A stretch of 64,000 nucleotides of DNA from Deltaproteobacteria bacterium (lineage in GTDB: Bacteria; Myxococcota_A; Polyangia; Polyangiales; Ga0077539). Where the stretch lies: positions 34,991 to 98,990 of the forward strand of contig JACRDB010000045.1 of NCBI GenBank assembly GCA_016218725.1, in the 5' to 3' direction. Of the stretch, positions 51,520 to 59,235 are shown piece by piece. Made by a program: the position numbers and the translations under genes. A model generated the notes under the pieces. The model did not search any database and was not told where the DNA came from. It saw only the letters and a program-made list of their open reading frames with translations. Positions within the stretch are counted from its first letter, which is position 1, and every line of letters starts with the position of its first letter.

Positions 51520-51936
51520 ATGACGAAGGCAGAAATCGTCGATCACGTCTATGACAAGGTGGGAGGCTTCTCCAAGAAGGAGGCCACGGACCTGGTCGAC
51601 ATGCTGTTCGAGATGCTCAAGGAGCGGCTCGCGGTCGGCGCCAAGATCAAGCTCTCGGGCTTTGGAAATTTCGTCGTCAAGGTGAAGCGCCAGCGCTGGG
51701 GGCTCAACCCCCGCACCAAGGAGCGGATCACCCTGCCCACGCGACGGGTGGTGCGCTTCAAGCCCTCGCCGGTGCTCAAGTCCCACGTGAACAAGGCCGC
51801 CCCCACCACCGGGAGCAACCCCGTGCTCACCCTTGAACCAGCGGCGGCGGCTCCCGCTCCCGCCCCCGCGCCCACCCCCAGCGCAAAGCCCGAGACCCCG
51901 CCGGAGCGTTCGCCGCGCAGCTCCCGCAGGGGCTGA
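51520..51936 (+). CDS. ihfA: Integration host factor alpha subunit with extended tail
   Basis: 138 residues from ATG 51520, preceded by GAGGGGCG. Residues 1-92 are a normal HU/IHF fold: MTKAEIVDHVYDKVGGFSK, SGFGNFVVKVKRQRWGLNP (Pro of the intercalating arm kept in GLNPRTKE), RVVRFKPSPVLKSHVN. A further 46 residues are Ala/Pro-rich, ending PERSPRSSRRG, which most IHF-alpha proteins lack. IHF bends DNA as a heterodimer with IHF-beta. The gene order after pheT is the normal one for IhfA. Confidence 0.95.
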   Translation: MTKAEIVDHVYDKVGGFSKKEATDLVDMLFEMLKERLAVGAKIKLSGFGNFVVKVKRQRWGLNPRTKERITLPTRRVVRFKPSPVLKSHVNKAAPTTGSNPVLTLEPAAAAPAPAPAPTPSAKPETPPERSPRSSRRG

Positions 51937-51951
51937 GGGCGCGCCGCCGCC

Positions 51952-52359
51952 GTGGGGCCCCCTCCCCTCCCGGAGAAGAGCTTCTTCCGCATCGGCGAGG
52001 TGGGCCGCCTCCTCGGGCTGTCGCCCCACGTCCTGCGCTTCTGGGAGAGCGAGTTCCGGCTCCTGAAGCCCCAGAAGAGCCGCACCGGCCAGCGGATCTA
52101 CAGCCGCCGGGACGTCGAGCGCCTCGGGCTCCTCAAGCGACTCCTCAAGGAGGAGCGTTACACCCTGGAGGGCGCGCGCAAGGTCCTGCGGGAGAAGGGC
52201 CTGGAGCCCCCTGCGGGGTCCGCGCCGCAGGTGCCACCGGAGGCTCGCGCGGAGGCCCTGCGGGTCGCGCTGGAGGCCGCCCGCGCGCGGCTGGGCTCAC
52301 TCCTCGGGCAGATCGGTACGCCGGAGGTCGCTTCGGGGTTGCAATCGGGCCAGGAGTGA
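51952..52359 (+). CDS. MerR-family transcriptional regulator
   Basis: 135 residues from GTG 51952, 15 nt after ihfA. The winged helix FRIGEVGRLLGLSPHVLRFW, then RRDVERLGLLKRLLKEERYTL, is typical of the small MerR protein that follows ihfA in many Proteobacteria and myxobacteria. The C-terminal coiled coil (EARAEALRVALEAARARLG) should mediate dimerisation. No metal-binding Cys pair is visible, so it is not a mercury or copper sensor. Targets unknown. Confidence 0.93.
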   Translation: MGPPPLPEKSFFRIGEVGRLLGLSPHVLRFWESEFRLLKPQKSRTGQRIYSRRDVERLGLLKRLLKEERYTLEGARKVLREKGLEPPAGSAPQVPPEARAEALRVALEAARARLGSLLGQIGTPEVASGLQSGQE

Positions 52360-52366
52360 GTATGTT
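52339..52366 (+). promoter_or_regulatory. Promoter for tRNA-Pro
   Basis: TTGCAA (52339-52344), 16 bp, TATGTT (52361-52366), 34 nt upstream of the tRNA. It overlaps the end of the MerR gene. Confidence 0.5.
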
Positions 52367-52399
52367 TCCATTCCCTCTCGGGAGACCGGGTGTGGGGTC

Positions 52400-52474
52400 C
52401 GGGGCGTAGCGCAGCCTGGTTAGCGCACTAGACTGGGGGTCTAGGGGTCGCTGGTTCGAATCCAGTCGCCCCGA
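52400..52474 (+). tRNA. tRNA-Pro (anticodon GGG)
   Basis: 75 nt with a 7-bp acceptor stem (CGGGGCG with CGCCCCG), discriminator A, D arm (GCGCAGCCTGGTTAGCGC), an anticodon arm CTAGA-CTGGGGG-TCTAG with GGG in the middle, and a T loop GGTTCGAATCC. CCA is not encoded. It reads CCC and CCT. The first-pair C is normal for tRNA-Pro. Confidence 0.97.
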
Positions 52475-52492
52475 CAGGACTTGGCGAAGGCG

Positions 52493-52514
52493 GTGGCGGA
52501 CGAAAGTTCGCCAC
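52493..52514 (+). terminator. GAAA-capped hairpin after tRNA-Pro
   Basis: Nine base pairs (one G-U) of GTGGCGGAC and GTTCGCCAC close a GAAA tetraloop 18 nt after the tRNA. There is no long T run afterwards (only CCTTTGTGG), so termination is likely but not certain. Confidence 0.45.
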
Positions 52515-52545
52515 ACGCCTTTGTGGGGCGGGTACACCTCCGGGG

Positions 52546-53367
52546 ATGGCCGGCAAGACTCTCCCTCCGCGCCCGGTGGTGCTCTGCACCAACGATGACG
52601 GGCTCCACGCCCGGGGCCTCCAGGCGCTGGTGGCTGCCCTGACGCCGCTGGCGGAGGTGTACGTGGTGGCGCCGGAGACCGAGCAATCCGCGTCGAGCCA
52701 TGCGATCACGCTGGCGCGGCCCCTGCGCCTGCGCCCGGTGCGCGAGCGGGTCTGGGCCCTGGACGGCACGCCCGTGGACTGCGTGTACGTGGCCCTGCAC
52801 CACACGTCGCTTTTGCCCGGGAGGCCCTCGGTGGTGGTGAGCGGGATCAACCATGGGCCGAACCTCGGCGGGGATGTGTTCTACTCGGGGACCGTGGCGG
52901 GGGCGCGGGAGGGGGCGCTGCGGGGGATTGCCTCGGTGGCCTTCTCCATGCCGTCGGGCGCGGACCCCGAGGCGCTGGCGCCCGTGGCGGCGGCGATGGC
53001 CATGGCCCTCGCGAGCGCCCCTGGCGCGCCGCTTGTGAACGTGAATTTTCCCAAGGGCGAGCGCCTGGGCACGCGGGTGACGCGGCTCGGGCCGAGGCTC
53101 TACGAGGACCTGGTGGAGGTGCGCCTGGACCCCCGGGGCCGGGGCTACCTGTGGATCGGCGGCCCCAAGGTGACCAACGTACGCACGAAGGGCACGGACA
53201 CGGCGGCCTATGAGCACGGGCTGGTGAGCGTCACGCCGCTGCGGCTGGACCTGACCGAGGAGAGCCCCGCCACGCAGAGACGGGCCCGGGCGGTGGCCCT
53301 GGCGGGGCGGTCGAGCGCCCGGGGCGAGGACGCGGTACGCTCCGGCCGAGCGCGAAAGGGTAAGTAG
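52546..53367 (+). CDS. surE: 5'/3'-nucleotidase SurE
   Basis: 273 residues. Signature TNDDGLHARGL (metal-binding N16-D17-D18 region), then ETEQSASSHAITL, GTPVDCVYVAL, VSGINHGPNLGGDVFYSGTV and LVNVNFPKG. SurE removes phosphate from nucleoside monophosphates with a divalent metal and aids stationary-phase survival. The extra C-terminal stretch is Arg/Ala-rich. It is 9 nt from apt, so the two nucleotide-salvage genes probably share an mRNA. Confidence 0.96.
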   Translation: MAGKTLPPRPVVLCTNDDGLHARGLQALVAALTPLAEVYVVAPETEQSASSHAITLARPLRLRPVRERVWALDGTPVDCVYVALHHTSLLPGRPSVVVSGINHGPNLGGDVFYSGTVAGAREGALRGIASVAFSMPSGADPEALAPVAAAMAMALASAPGAPLVNVNFPKGERLGTRVTRLGPRLYEDLVEVRLDPRGRGYLWIGGPKVTNVRTKGTDTAAYEHGLVSVTPLRLDLTEESPATQRRARAVALAGRSSARGEDAVRSGRARKGK

Positions 53368-53376
53368 AGCACAGCC

Positions 53377-53907
53377 ATGGACCCACGACTGGACCTCGTA
53401 CGCCGGAGCATTCGGGACGTGCCGGATTTCCCCAAGCCCGGGATTCTCTTCAAGGACATCACGCCGCTCCTGTCCGACGCCGAGGCCTTTGAGGCCACGC
53501 TGGCGCTCCTGGAGGCGGACGCGCGGCGCCAGCGGACGGAGGTGGTCCTGGGGATCGAGTCCCGGGGCTTCATCTTCGGCGCGGCGCTGGCGTCGCGGCT
53601 GGGCGTGGGCTTCGTCCCGGCGAGGAAGCCCGGCAAGCTCCCGGCCGCGGTGGACCGCGAGGCCTACTCGCTGGAGTATGGCAAGGACGCGCTGGAGGTC
53701 CACCAGAAGAGCTTCCGCGCGGGCCAGCGCGCGCTGGTGGTGGACGACGTGATCGCCACCGGCGGCACCGCCCGCGCCGCGGTGGCCCTGTGCCGTCGCC
53801 AGGGCGCCGAGGTCGTCGGGGTGAGCTTCGTGATCGAGCTGAGCTTCCTGGAGGGCCGCAAGGCGCTCCCGGGGGACATCCCGATCCACGCGCTGCTCAC
53901 GTACTGA
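53377..53907 (+). CDS. apt: Adenine phosphoribosyltransferase
   Basis: 176 residues, standard length. IRDVPDFPKPGILFKDITPLL is the typical start of this family, ESRGFIFGAALA the flexible loop region, and VVDDVIATGGTARAA the PRPP-binding motif. It makes AMP from adenine and PRPP. The next gene begins 2 nt after the stop, so the protease gene may be co-transcribed though unrelated in function. Confidence 0.97.
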   Translation: MDPRLDLVRRSIRDVPDFPKPGILFKDITPLLSDAEAFEATLALLEADARRQRTEVVLGIESRGFIFGAALASRLGVGFVPARKPGKLPAAVDREAYSLEYGKDALEVHQKSFRAGQRALVVDDVIATGGTARAAVALCRRQGAEVVGVSFVIELSFLEGRKALPGDIPIHALLTY

Positions 53908-53908
53908 A

Positions 53909-56551
53909 ATGCGCCTCCGGGCGGCCTGGGCGGCCCTGGTGTTGGTCCCCTCGTGGGCCCTCGCCCAGCCGAGGGCGGCGCCCGCACGGCCCGAGGCCAC
54001 GCGGGTGGACCCGGCCCTCGCGGTGCTGCTGCGCTGGCGGGACCTCTCCCGGGAGACGCACCCCCTGTGGCGCGCCAGCGAGCGCTTCGCGCGCGAGGGA
54101 CGCCTCCCGGTGGTGGTGCGCTTCCGCGCGGTGGACGCGGGGACCCTGGCGCAGCTCGCGCAGGAGGGCGTGCGCTGGGAGCGCGCCGCGAGGCCCTACG
54201 CCTCGGGGGCCTACGGGGCCTGGGCCGACGCCCGCGGGATCGCGGCGCTGGAGGCCCACGGGGCGGTGTCCTCGGTGGGGTGCGACCTGCCGACGGCGGG
54301 CCCGGAGCCGCTGGAGCGCTCGGCCCGGGAGCTGCGCCTGGACGCCGCGACGCGCGCCCTGCGCGCCTCCGAGGGGGTGGTGCCGGACGGCTCCGGGGTG
54401 CTGATCGCGGACCTGGACTCGCCGGTGTTTGTGTATCACCCGATGTTCTTCCGGGCCGACGCCGGGGTCTTCCCCTGGACCGACGCCAACGGCAACGCGC
54501 GCTTCGATCCGGGGATCGATGGCGTGGACCTGGACGGCGACGGCAGGCTCGCGCCGTCCGAGCGGCTCCAGGTGCTCCAGGCCCGGGAGCGCGACGGGGC
54601 CGCGCCCTTTGGGTCCCTTCGTCTCGCCGAGGACTGGCTCTACCTGGACACGAACCGTGATCGCCGCCGCGACTGGGGGGGCGCCCCGGGGCTCCGCGCT
54701 CCGGCGTACGGCGAGCCCCTCTTCGTCCCCGACGACGCCGACGGGGACGGGGTGCTCGCGCCCTCGGAGCGCCTCCTGCGCCTCGGGACCAGCCGTTTTC
54801 GGGCGGTGGTGAGCGCCATCGACTGGCGCCGGGACGCGACGGCGGGACCGGACCTCTCGCAGTACGACCTCTCGGACCTGGGGGACGCCTCGCGCATGGA
54901 CCACGCCACGGCGGTGTGCGGGATCCTCGCCGGGGGCGTGCCCGGGCTCTCGCGCCGCGCGGGCGTCGCCCCGGGCGCGGAGCTCCTGGTGATCGACCAC
55001 CGCGCCCTCACCGAGCGCACGGGCGCCGTGGGCGGCGTGCAGCGCGCGCTGGACGAGGGCGCACGGGTGCTCCTGACGGAGTTCGCCAGCTACCTCGGGG
55101 TCACCCTGGACGGCACGGGCGAGCTGGAGCAGGAGCTCGACGCGGCGGTCACCGACGGGGCCCTCGCGGTGAGCCCCACGGGCAACCTGGCCGCGAGCGG
55201 CAAGCACCTCCGGGCCCGGCTCACGGCGGGCTCGCACGCCTTCACCGCGCTGCCCGGCGAGGCCACCGAGGACGTGCGGGGGCTCTTCTTCTCGCTGCAC
55301 CTGCGAGGGGCCCCGAGGCCCCTGCGCTTCGAGCTCGCCCCGCCGGAGGGCGCCCCCGTATGGATCCCCACGGACGCGATGCCCCGGGACTACCCCGGCG
55401 GCGCGCGGGCGACGGGCTTCCGCCGCCGGACCGTCGGCGGCACCGAGGAGTGGCACCTCACGGTGGTGGCGCCGGAGCGCCTCCAGAGAGGTCCCTGGAC
55501 GCTCCGGGTGCTGGTCCCCGAAGGCACCGAGGGCACCGCGGAGCTCTACCTGGGCGACACCCTCAACCGCTGGCTCGACGGCTACCACTTCGACGCCAAC
55601 GAACCCTCCAGCACGCTCTGCAACCCCTCCACCAGCGCGCTGACGCTCGCCGTGGGCGCGTATGTCCTCGCCCCGTCGGCGCCCTCCTTTGGCGAGGCCG
55701 GCAGCCTCGCGGGGTACTCTTCCCGAGGCCCCAGGCTCGACGGGCTCCCGGGGGTCTCCCTGACCGCACCGGACAGCCCCGTGACCGCGGCCCCGAGCCT
55801 CTCCCGGGCGCAGGAGGCCAACCTCTACCGCACCTTCGGCGGCACCTCCGGGGCCGGTCCCCACGTGGCCGGCGCCGCGGCCCTGCTCCTCCAGCGCTTC
55901 CCCACGGAGTCGTCCAGCGCCTTGCGGGAGCGCCTCCTGCGGGGTGCCCGCACGGACGGCGAGGCCCGCGACCCGGACCCCTCTCGCTGGGGCCGAGGGC
56001 GCCTGGACCTGCCCGGCGCCCTCGGGCTCACCACCACGGACGGAGCGCCGTTGTCCTTGCGCCTTCTCGCCCCGAGGTATGTGCTTGTAGGACAAGACCT
56101 TACCATGGCGCCGGAGCTCCAGGATGACGGACCGCTGGAGGCCCTCCGGGTGCGCTGGGACCTGGACTACGACGGTGTGTGGGACACACCCTGGGAGGCG
56201 CCCTCGCCGCGGAGGATCGACACGCTCCGGCCGGGGCTCGTCGCGGTGAAGGTCGAGGCGCGCGACGGCGACGGGTGGCTCCGCCGGGCCACGGCAAGGG
56301 TGGAGGTGGTGACGCGCTTCCCGACGGACGCCGGCGCCGACGCGGGCTCTACGGCGCCCGGTGCGCCCGGTGCGCGGGCGCCCGGTTGCGGGTGCGGCGC
56401 GGGGGGAGGCCCCGGTCCCCGGGGAATCGTCTGGCTGGCGATATTCGCGGCCCTCGCGAGGCTCCCCTTGCGGCGGGGACGGCGGTACTCTCCCGGCGTC
56501 GATCCACGTAGGAGACAATGCTCATGGGACTCTTCGATGCGTTCGGGGTAG
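53909..56551 (+). CDS. Secreted subtilisin-like protease with MYXO-CTERM-like tail
   Basis: 880 residues with a signal peptide (MRLRAAWAALVLVPSWALAQP). The triad is D168 (LIADLDSPV, DTG changed to DLD), H332 (DHATAVCGILAG) and S647 (FGGTSGAGPHVAG), with SPTGN supplying the oxyanion Asn. Between Asp and His an insert of about 160 residues carries two calcium-loop-like motifs (DLDGDGRLAPSE, DADGDGVLAPSE). A C-terminal Ig/PKD-like segment (RVRWDLDYDGVWDT) precedes PGCGCGAGGG, a hydrophobic helix and PLRRGRR, resembling a MYXO-CTERM signal. An active, surface-sorted protease is likely. The last 28 bp overlap the next gene. Confidence 0.9.
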   Translation: MRLRAAWAALVLVPSWALAQPRAAPARPEATRVDPALAVLLRWRDLSRETHPLWRASERFAREGRLPVVVRFRAVDAGTLAQLAQEGVRWERAARPYASGAYGAWADARGIAALEAHGAVSSVGCDLPTAGPEPLERSARELRLDAATRALRASEGVVPDGSGVLIADLDSPVFVYHPMFFRADAGVFPWTDANGNARFDPGIDGVDLDGDGRLAPSERLQVLQARERDGAAPFGSLRLAEDWLYLDTNRDRRRDWGGAPGLRAPAYGEPLFVPDDADGDGVLAPSERLLRLGTSRFRAVVSAIDWRRDATAGPDLSQYDLSDLGDASRMDHATAVCGILAGGVPGLSRRAGVAPGAELLVIDHRALTERTGAVGGVQRALDEGARVLLTEFASYLGVTLDGTGELEQELDAAVTDGALAVSPTGNLAASGKHLRARLTAGSHAFTALPGEATEDVRGLFFSLHLRGAPRPLRFELAPPEGAPVWIPTDAMPRDYPGGARATGFRRRTVGGTEEWHLTVVAPERLQRGPWTLRVLVPEGTEGTAELYLGDTLNRWLDGYHFDANEPSSTLCNPSTSALTLAVGAYVLAPSAPSFGEAGSLAGYSSRGPRLDGLPGVSLTAPDSPVTAAPSLSRAQEANLYRTFGGTSGAGPHVAGAAALLLQRFPTESSSALRERLLRGARTDGEARDPDPSRWGRGRLDLPGALGLTTTDGAPLSLRLLAPRYVLVGQDLTMAPELQDDGPLEALRVRWDLDYDGVWDTPWEAPSPRRIDTLRPGLVAVKVEARDGDGWLRRATARVEVVTRFPTDAGADAGSTAPGAPGARAPGCGCGAGGGPGPRGIVWLAIFAALARLPLRRGRRYSPGVDPRRRQCSWDSSMRSG

Positions 56552-57429
56552 GCGGAGGCAACCTCTCGCTGCAGCTTCTCCAGCCGATGGCGCAGTCCGG
56601 CGGGCTGTTGCAGGGCCAGGTGGTGTTCGCGTCGGGCCGCAGGGCCCAGAACATCACCGCGATCAAGATCCGCTTCACCACCACGGTGACGGTCCCGACC
56701 AAGACCCCTCAGGGGGTGCAGAACCAGTCCAAGAGCGAGACCGTGCTCCCGGACACGGTGCTGTGTGGGGCCTTCACCTCACAGCCCGGCCAGCAGCACC
56801 CCTTCCCCTTCCAGCTCCAGCTCCCGACGGAGCTCCCATCGTCCACGCCGGGCGCGGTGCAGTACCACCTCTACGCCTCGGCGGACATTGACGGCGAGGT
56901 GGACCCCGGCGCCAACGCCGAGGTGAAGATCCAGGGCATCCCCTTCGACCCGATGCGCTACGGCGGCGCCGCGGCGGCGATGGCCCCGATGGGCATGCCG
57001 ATGAAGCAGGACCCCTACGCCAAGGGCTACGACAAGGGCGGCTACGACGGAGGGAGCTACGACAAGGGCGGCTACGTGGACCCAGGCGCCAAGGGCGGCT
57101 ACGACAAGGGTGGCTACGTGGACCCCGGCGCCAAGGGTGGCTACAGCGACCCCTACGACAAGGGCGGCTATGACAAGGGCGGCTACGCGGACCCCGGCGC
57201 CAAGGGCGGCTACGTGGACCCCGGCGCGAAGGGCGGCTACAGCGACCCCTACGGCAAGGGGGCCAAGGGCGGCGGCATGTACGCGGGCCAGCACGTGCAG
57301 GCCCAGTGGACCGACGGGCAGTACTACGGCGCCACGATCACGCAGGAGAACAACGGGATGTACTGCGTGCAGTGGGACGACGGCTCCCCGGCCCAGTGGG
57401 TCCGCGGCGATCAGGTGATGCCGGGCTGA
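56524..57429 (+). CDS. Spo0M/arrestin-like protein with repeat linker and Tudor-like C-terminus
   Basis: 301 residues. An AGGAG sits 9 nt before ATG 56524 but only 3 nt before ATG 56518, so the inner start is preferred. Residues about 1-150 (MGLFDAFGVGGGNLSLQL, GQVVFASGRRAQNITAIKI, TFTS-like beta strands) fit the SpoOM/arrestin-type sandwich. Residues about 165-250 are repeats of GYDKGGYVDPGAKGG type. The last 50 residues (GQHVQAQWTDGQYYGATI, MYCVQWDDGSPAQWV) read like a Tudor/Agenet barrel with aromatic-cage-type residues. Function unknown; the N-terminal family is linked to stress and cell-shape control. Confidence 0.82.
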   Translation: MGLFDAFGVGGGNLSLQLLQPMAQSGGLLQGQVVFASGRRAQNITAIKIRFTTTVTVPTKTPQGVQNQSKSETVLPDTVLCGAFTSQPGQQHPFPFQLQLPTELPSSTPGAVQYHLYASADIDGEVDPGANAEVKIQGIPFDPMRYGGAAAAMAPMGMPMKQDPYAKGYDKGGYDGGSYDKGGYVDPGAKGGYDKGGYVDPGAKGGYSDPYDKGGYDKGGYADPGAKGGYVDPGAKGGYSDPYGKGAKGGGMYAGQHVQAQWTDGQYYGATITQENNGMYCVQWDDGSPAQWVRGDQVMPG

Positions 57430-58202
57430 AGCACGCCGCACCGCGCGAGGCCCTCCAGGACCTCCGTGGCCACCATCTCCCCAAGGCGCGCGAGGCTCTC
57501 CTCGCCCTCGGCCTGGGTGGCCTCCGCGGGGGAGCCCGCGTAGGCCCGGTGCATCCCCATGGCGAGGAAGGTGCCGAGCCCCGCGCGGATCCCCTCGGAG
57601 AGGCTCACGGGCACCCTCGGCAGCGCCTCCTGCGCGGCCCGGTCCACGGTGTCCGGCGCCGCGGCGAGGAGGAGCGAGGTCTCATAGCGCCCCGCGTGGC
57701 ACTCGCCTCGCTTGAACTCCTCGGTGAGCGTCCGGGCCCACCGCCGTGTCAGGGGACAGGCCACGGTCACCCGCCCGCCGGGAAACGCCTCGAGCACCGC
57801 CCGGAGCGCCCCGTCGTGCGCCGGCTCCAGGTGGTTGTTGATCACACAGACCTGCGCAAAACCCGCAGAGAGAAGCCCCTCGGCCACGGCGCGGACATAT
57901 GCTGTCAACGCCTCCGGGGTGACGCCCGCGGCGCCCGGAAATCCCCGCGCGAAGTCCGTGACGCCGAAGGGCACCGACGGGGCCAGCACGGGCTCCACGC
58001 CCCGGGCTCGCAGGGCAGCCACGGCCGCCTCGGCGGCGGCCTCGGAGAGCACCGTGTCGGTCCCGAGGGGAAGGTGGGGGCCGTGGGGCTCGACGCTCCC
58101 CACCGGCAGGAGGGCGACCACCGGCCCTCCGCGGAGGAGGGCGCCCAGGGTGGGGGAGGTGAGCGCCGCGAGGCGGGGGAGGGTTGGAGCGTTCAGACGC
58201 AC
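57411..58202 (-). CDS. Creatininase-family amidohydrolase
   Basis: 263 residues from GTG 58202. LPVGSVEPHGPHLPLGTDT carries the Glu/His/Asp metal ligands, ENNHLEP-like VINNHLEPAHDGAL and CHAGRYETSLLL the remaining ligands. Members hydrolyse cyclic amides (creatinine, formamidopyrimidine derivatives) or mature mycofactocin; no mycofactocin genes are near, so the substrate is open. It overlaps the 3' end of the Spo0M-like gene by 19 bp on the other strand and is divergent from the bestrophin gene. Confidence 0.93.
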   Translation of the reverse strand: MRLNAPTLPRLAALTSPTLGALLRGGPVVALLPVGSVEPHGPHLPLGTDTVLSEAAAEAAVAALRARGVEPVLAPSVPFGVTDFARGFPGAAGVTPEALTAYVRAVAEGLLSAGFAQVCVINNHLEPAHDGALRAVLEAFPGGRVTVACPLTRRWARTLTEEFKRGECHAGRYETSLLLAAAPDTVDRAAQEALPRVPVSLSEGIRAGLGTFLAMGMHRAYAGSPAEATQAEGEESLARLGEMVATEVLEGLARCGVLQPGIT

Positions 58203-58305
58203 GGCTTGCCTCTGTGCAAGGGAACCCGGATACGATACCTCCCCAGGCGGCCGCCGCCGGGGCGTTTCATCCCACCCCCGCGGCGCTCTGGAGCGAAGGG
58301 CGCGT

Positions 58306-59235
58306 ATGATCGATTACGACAGCCACAAGTGGCGGATCAACCTCCTGGACATCAAGGGCTCCATGCTCCGGGAGATCATCGCCAGGGTCATGGTTTGTGT
58401 GCTCTGGTCCGCCGGCGTGGTCGCCTGTCACAGGTATGCCTACCATGTAGGCATTCCCTCGACGGTGCATGGTCTGATCGGGGTCGCGCTGGGCATGCTC
58501 CTGGTGTTTCGCACCAACGCTTCCTATGACCGCTTCTGGGAGGGCCGCAAGCTCTGGGGCGGGATCGTGAACGAGACGCGGAACCTGGCGCGCAGCGGGT
58601 GGGTGTTCCTCCACGAGGACGAGCCGGGGCTCTACCGGAGGCTCTCGCGGTGGACGGCGGCGTGGCCCTTCGCGGTGATGAACCAGCTCCGGGGGCGCCG
58701 GGGCCTCGGGCCCCTGGCGGACGAGCTCCCGGACGACGAGGTGCAGTCGGTGCTCTCGGCGCAGCACCCGCCGCTGGCCATCACCCTGCGGTTGTCCGAG
58801 GTGTTCCTGGAGGCGCGGCGGCGCGACCGCTACTCCGACTTCGTGCAGCTGTCCCTGGACCAGAACGTCCAGCAGCTCGTGGACTACATGGGCGCCTGCG
58901 AGCGCATCCGGAACACGCCGCTGCCCTTCGCGTACGTGGTGCACCTCCGGCGGGCGCTGGTGATCTATTGCTTCTCGCTGCCCTTCGCGCTGGTGGAGTC
59001 CTTCGGGTGGTACGCGGTGCTGGCGGTGTTCCTGGTGGCGTACATCTTCTTCGGCGTGGAGGAGATCGGCGTTCAGATCGAAGACCCCTTCGGCATCGAC
59101 GACAACGACCTGCCCCTGGACGCCATTTGCGAGAACATCCGGCGCAACATTGTTGGGCTGGGGGAGCAGAACCCCGTGGCGGCCTTGAGCCTGGAGCCCC
59201 CTCCTCGCGCGGGAGCGCCTAACGCGCGAAGGTGA
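58306..59235 (+). CDS. Bestrophin-family channel
   Basis: 309 residues from ATG 58306, with GAAGGG 9 nt upstream. Signature RTNASYDRFWEGRKLWGGIVNETRNLAR (in parts) is the bestrophin/UPF0187 pore-adjacent motif. Membrane segments include IIARVMVCVLWSAGVVAC, TVHGLIGVALGMLLVF and WYAVLAVFLVAYIFFGVEEIG, with EDPFGIDDNDLPLD following. Bacterial bestrophins are pentameric ion channels. Its stop overlaps the 3' end of the McrB-like gene by 17 bp. Confidence 0.95.
   Translation: MIDYDSHKWRINLLDIKGSMLREIIARVMVCVLWSAGVVACHRYAYHVGIPSTVHGLIGVALGMLLVFRTNASYDRFWEGRKLWGGIVNETRNLARSGWVFLHEDEPGLYRRLSRWTAAWPFAVMNQLRGRRGLGPLADELPDDEVQSVLSAQHPPLAITLRLSEVFLEARRRDRYSDFVQLSLDQNVQQLVDYMGACERIRNTPLPFAYVVHLRRALVIYCFSLPFALVESFGWYAVLAVFLVAYIFFGVEEIGVQIEDPFGIDDNDLPLDAICENIRRNIVGLGEQNPVAALSLEPPPRAGAPNARR

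Noticed and set aside
53897..56518. Open frame of about 870 codons opposite the subtilase
   Set aside because: Antisense shadow; the plus strand has signal peptide, full triad and sorting tail.
57030..57260. Tandem DNA repeat in the Spo0M-like gene as a separate element
   Set aside because: The repeat period matches codons of the GYDKGGYVDPGAKG units and stays in frame; it is part of the protein.
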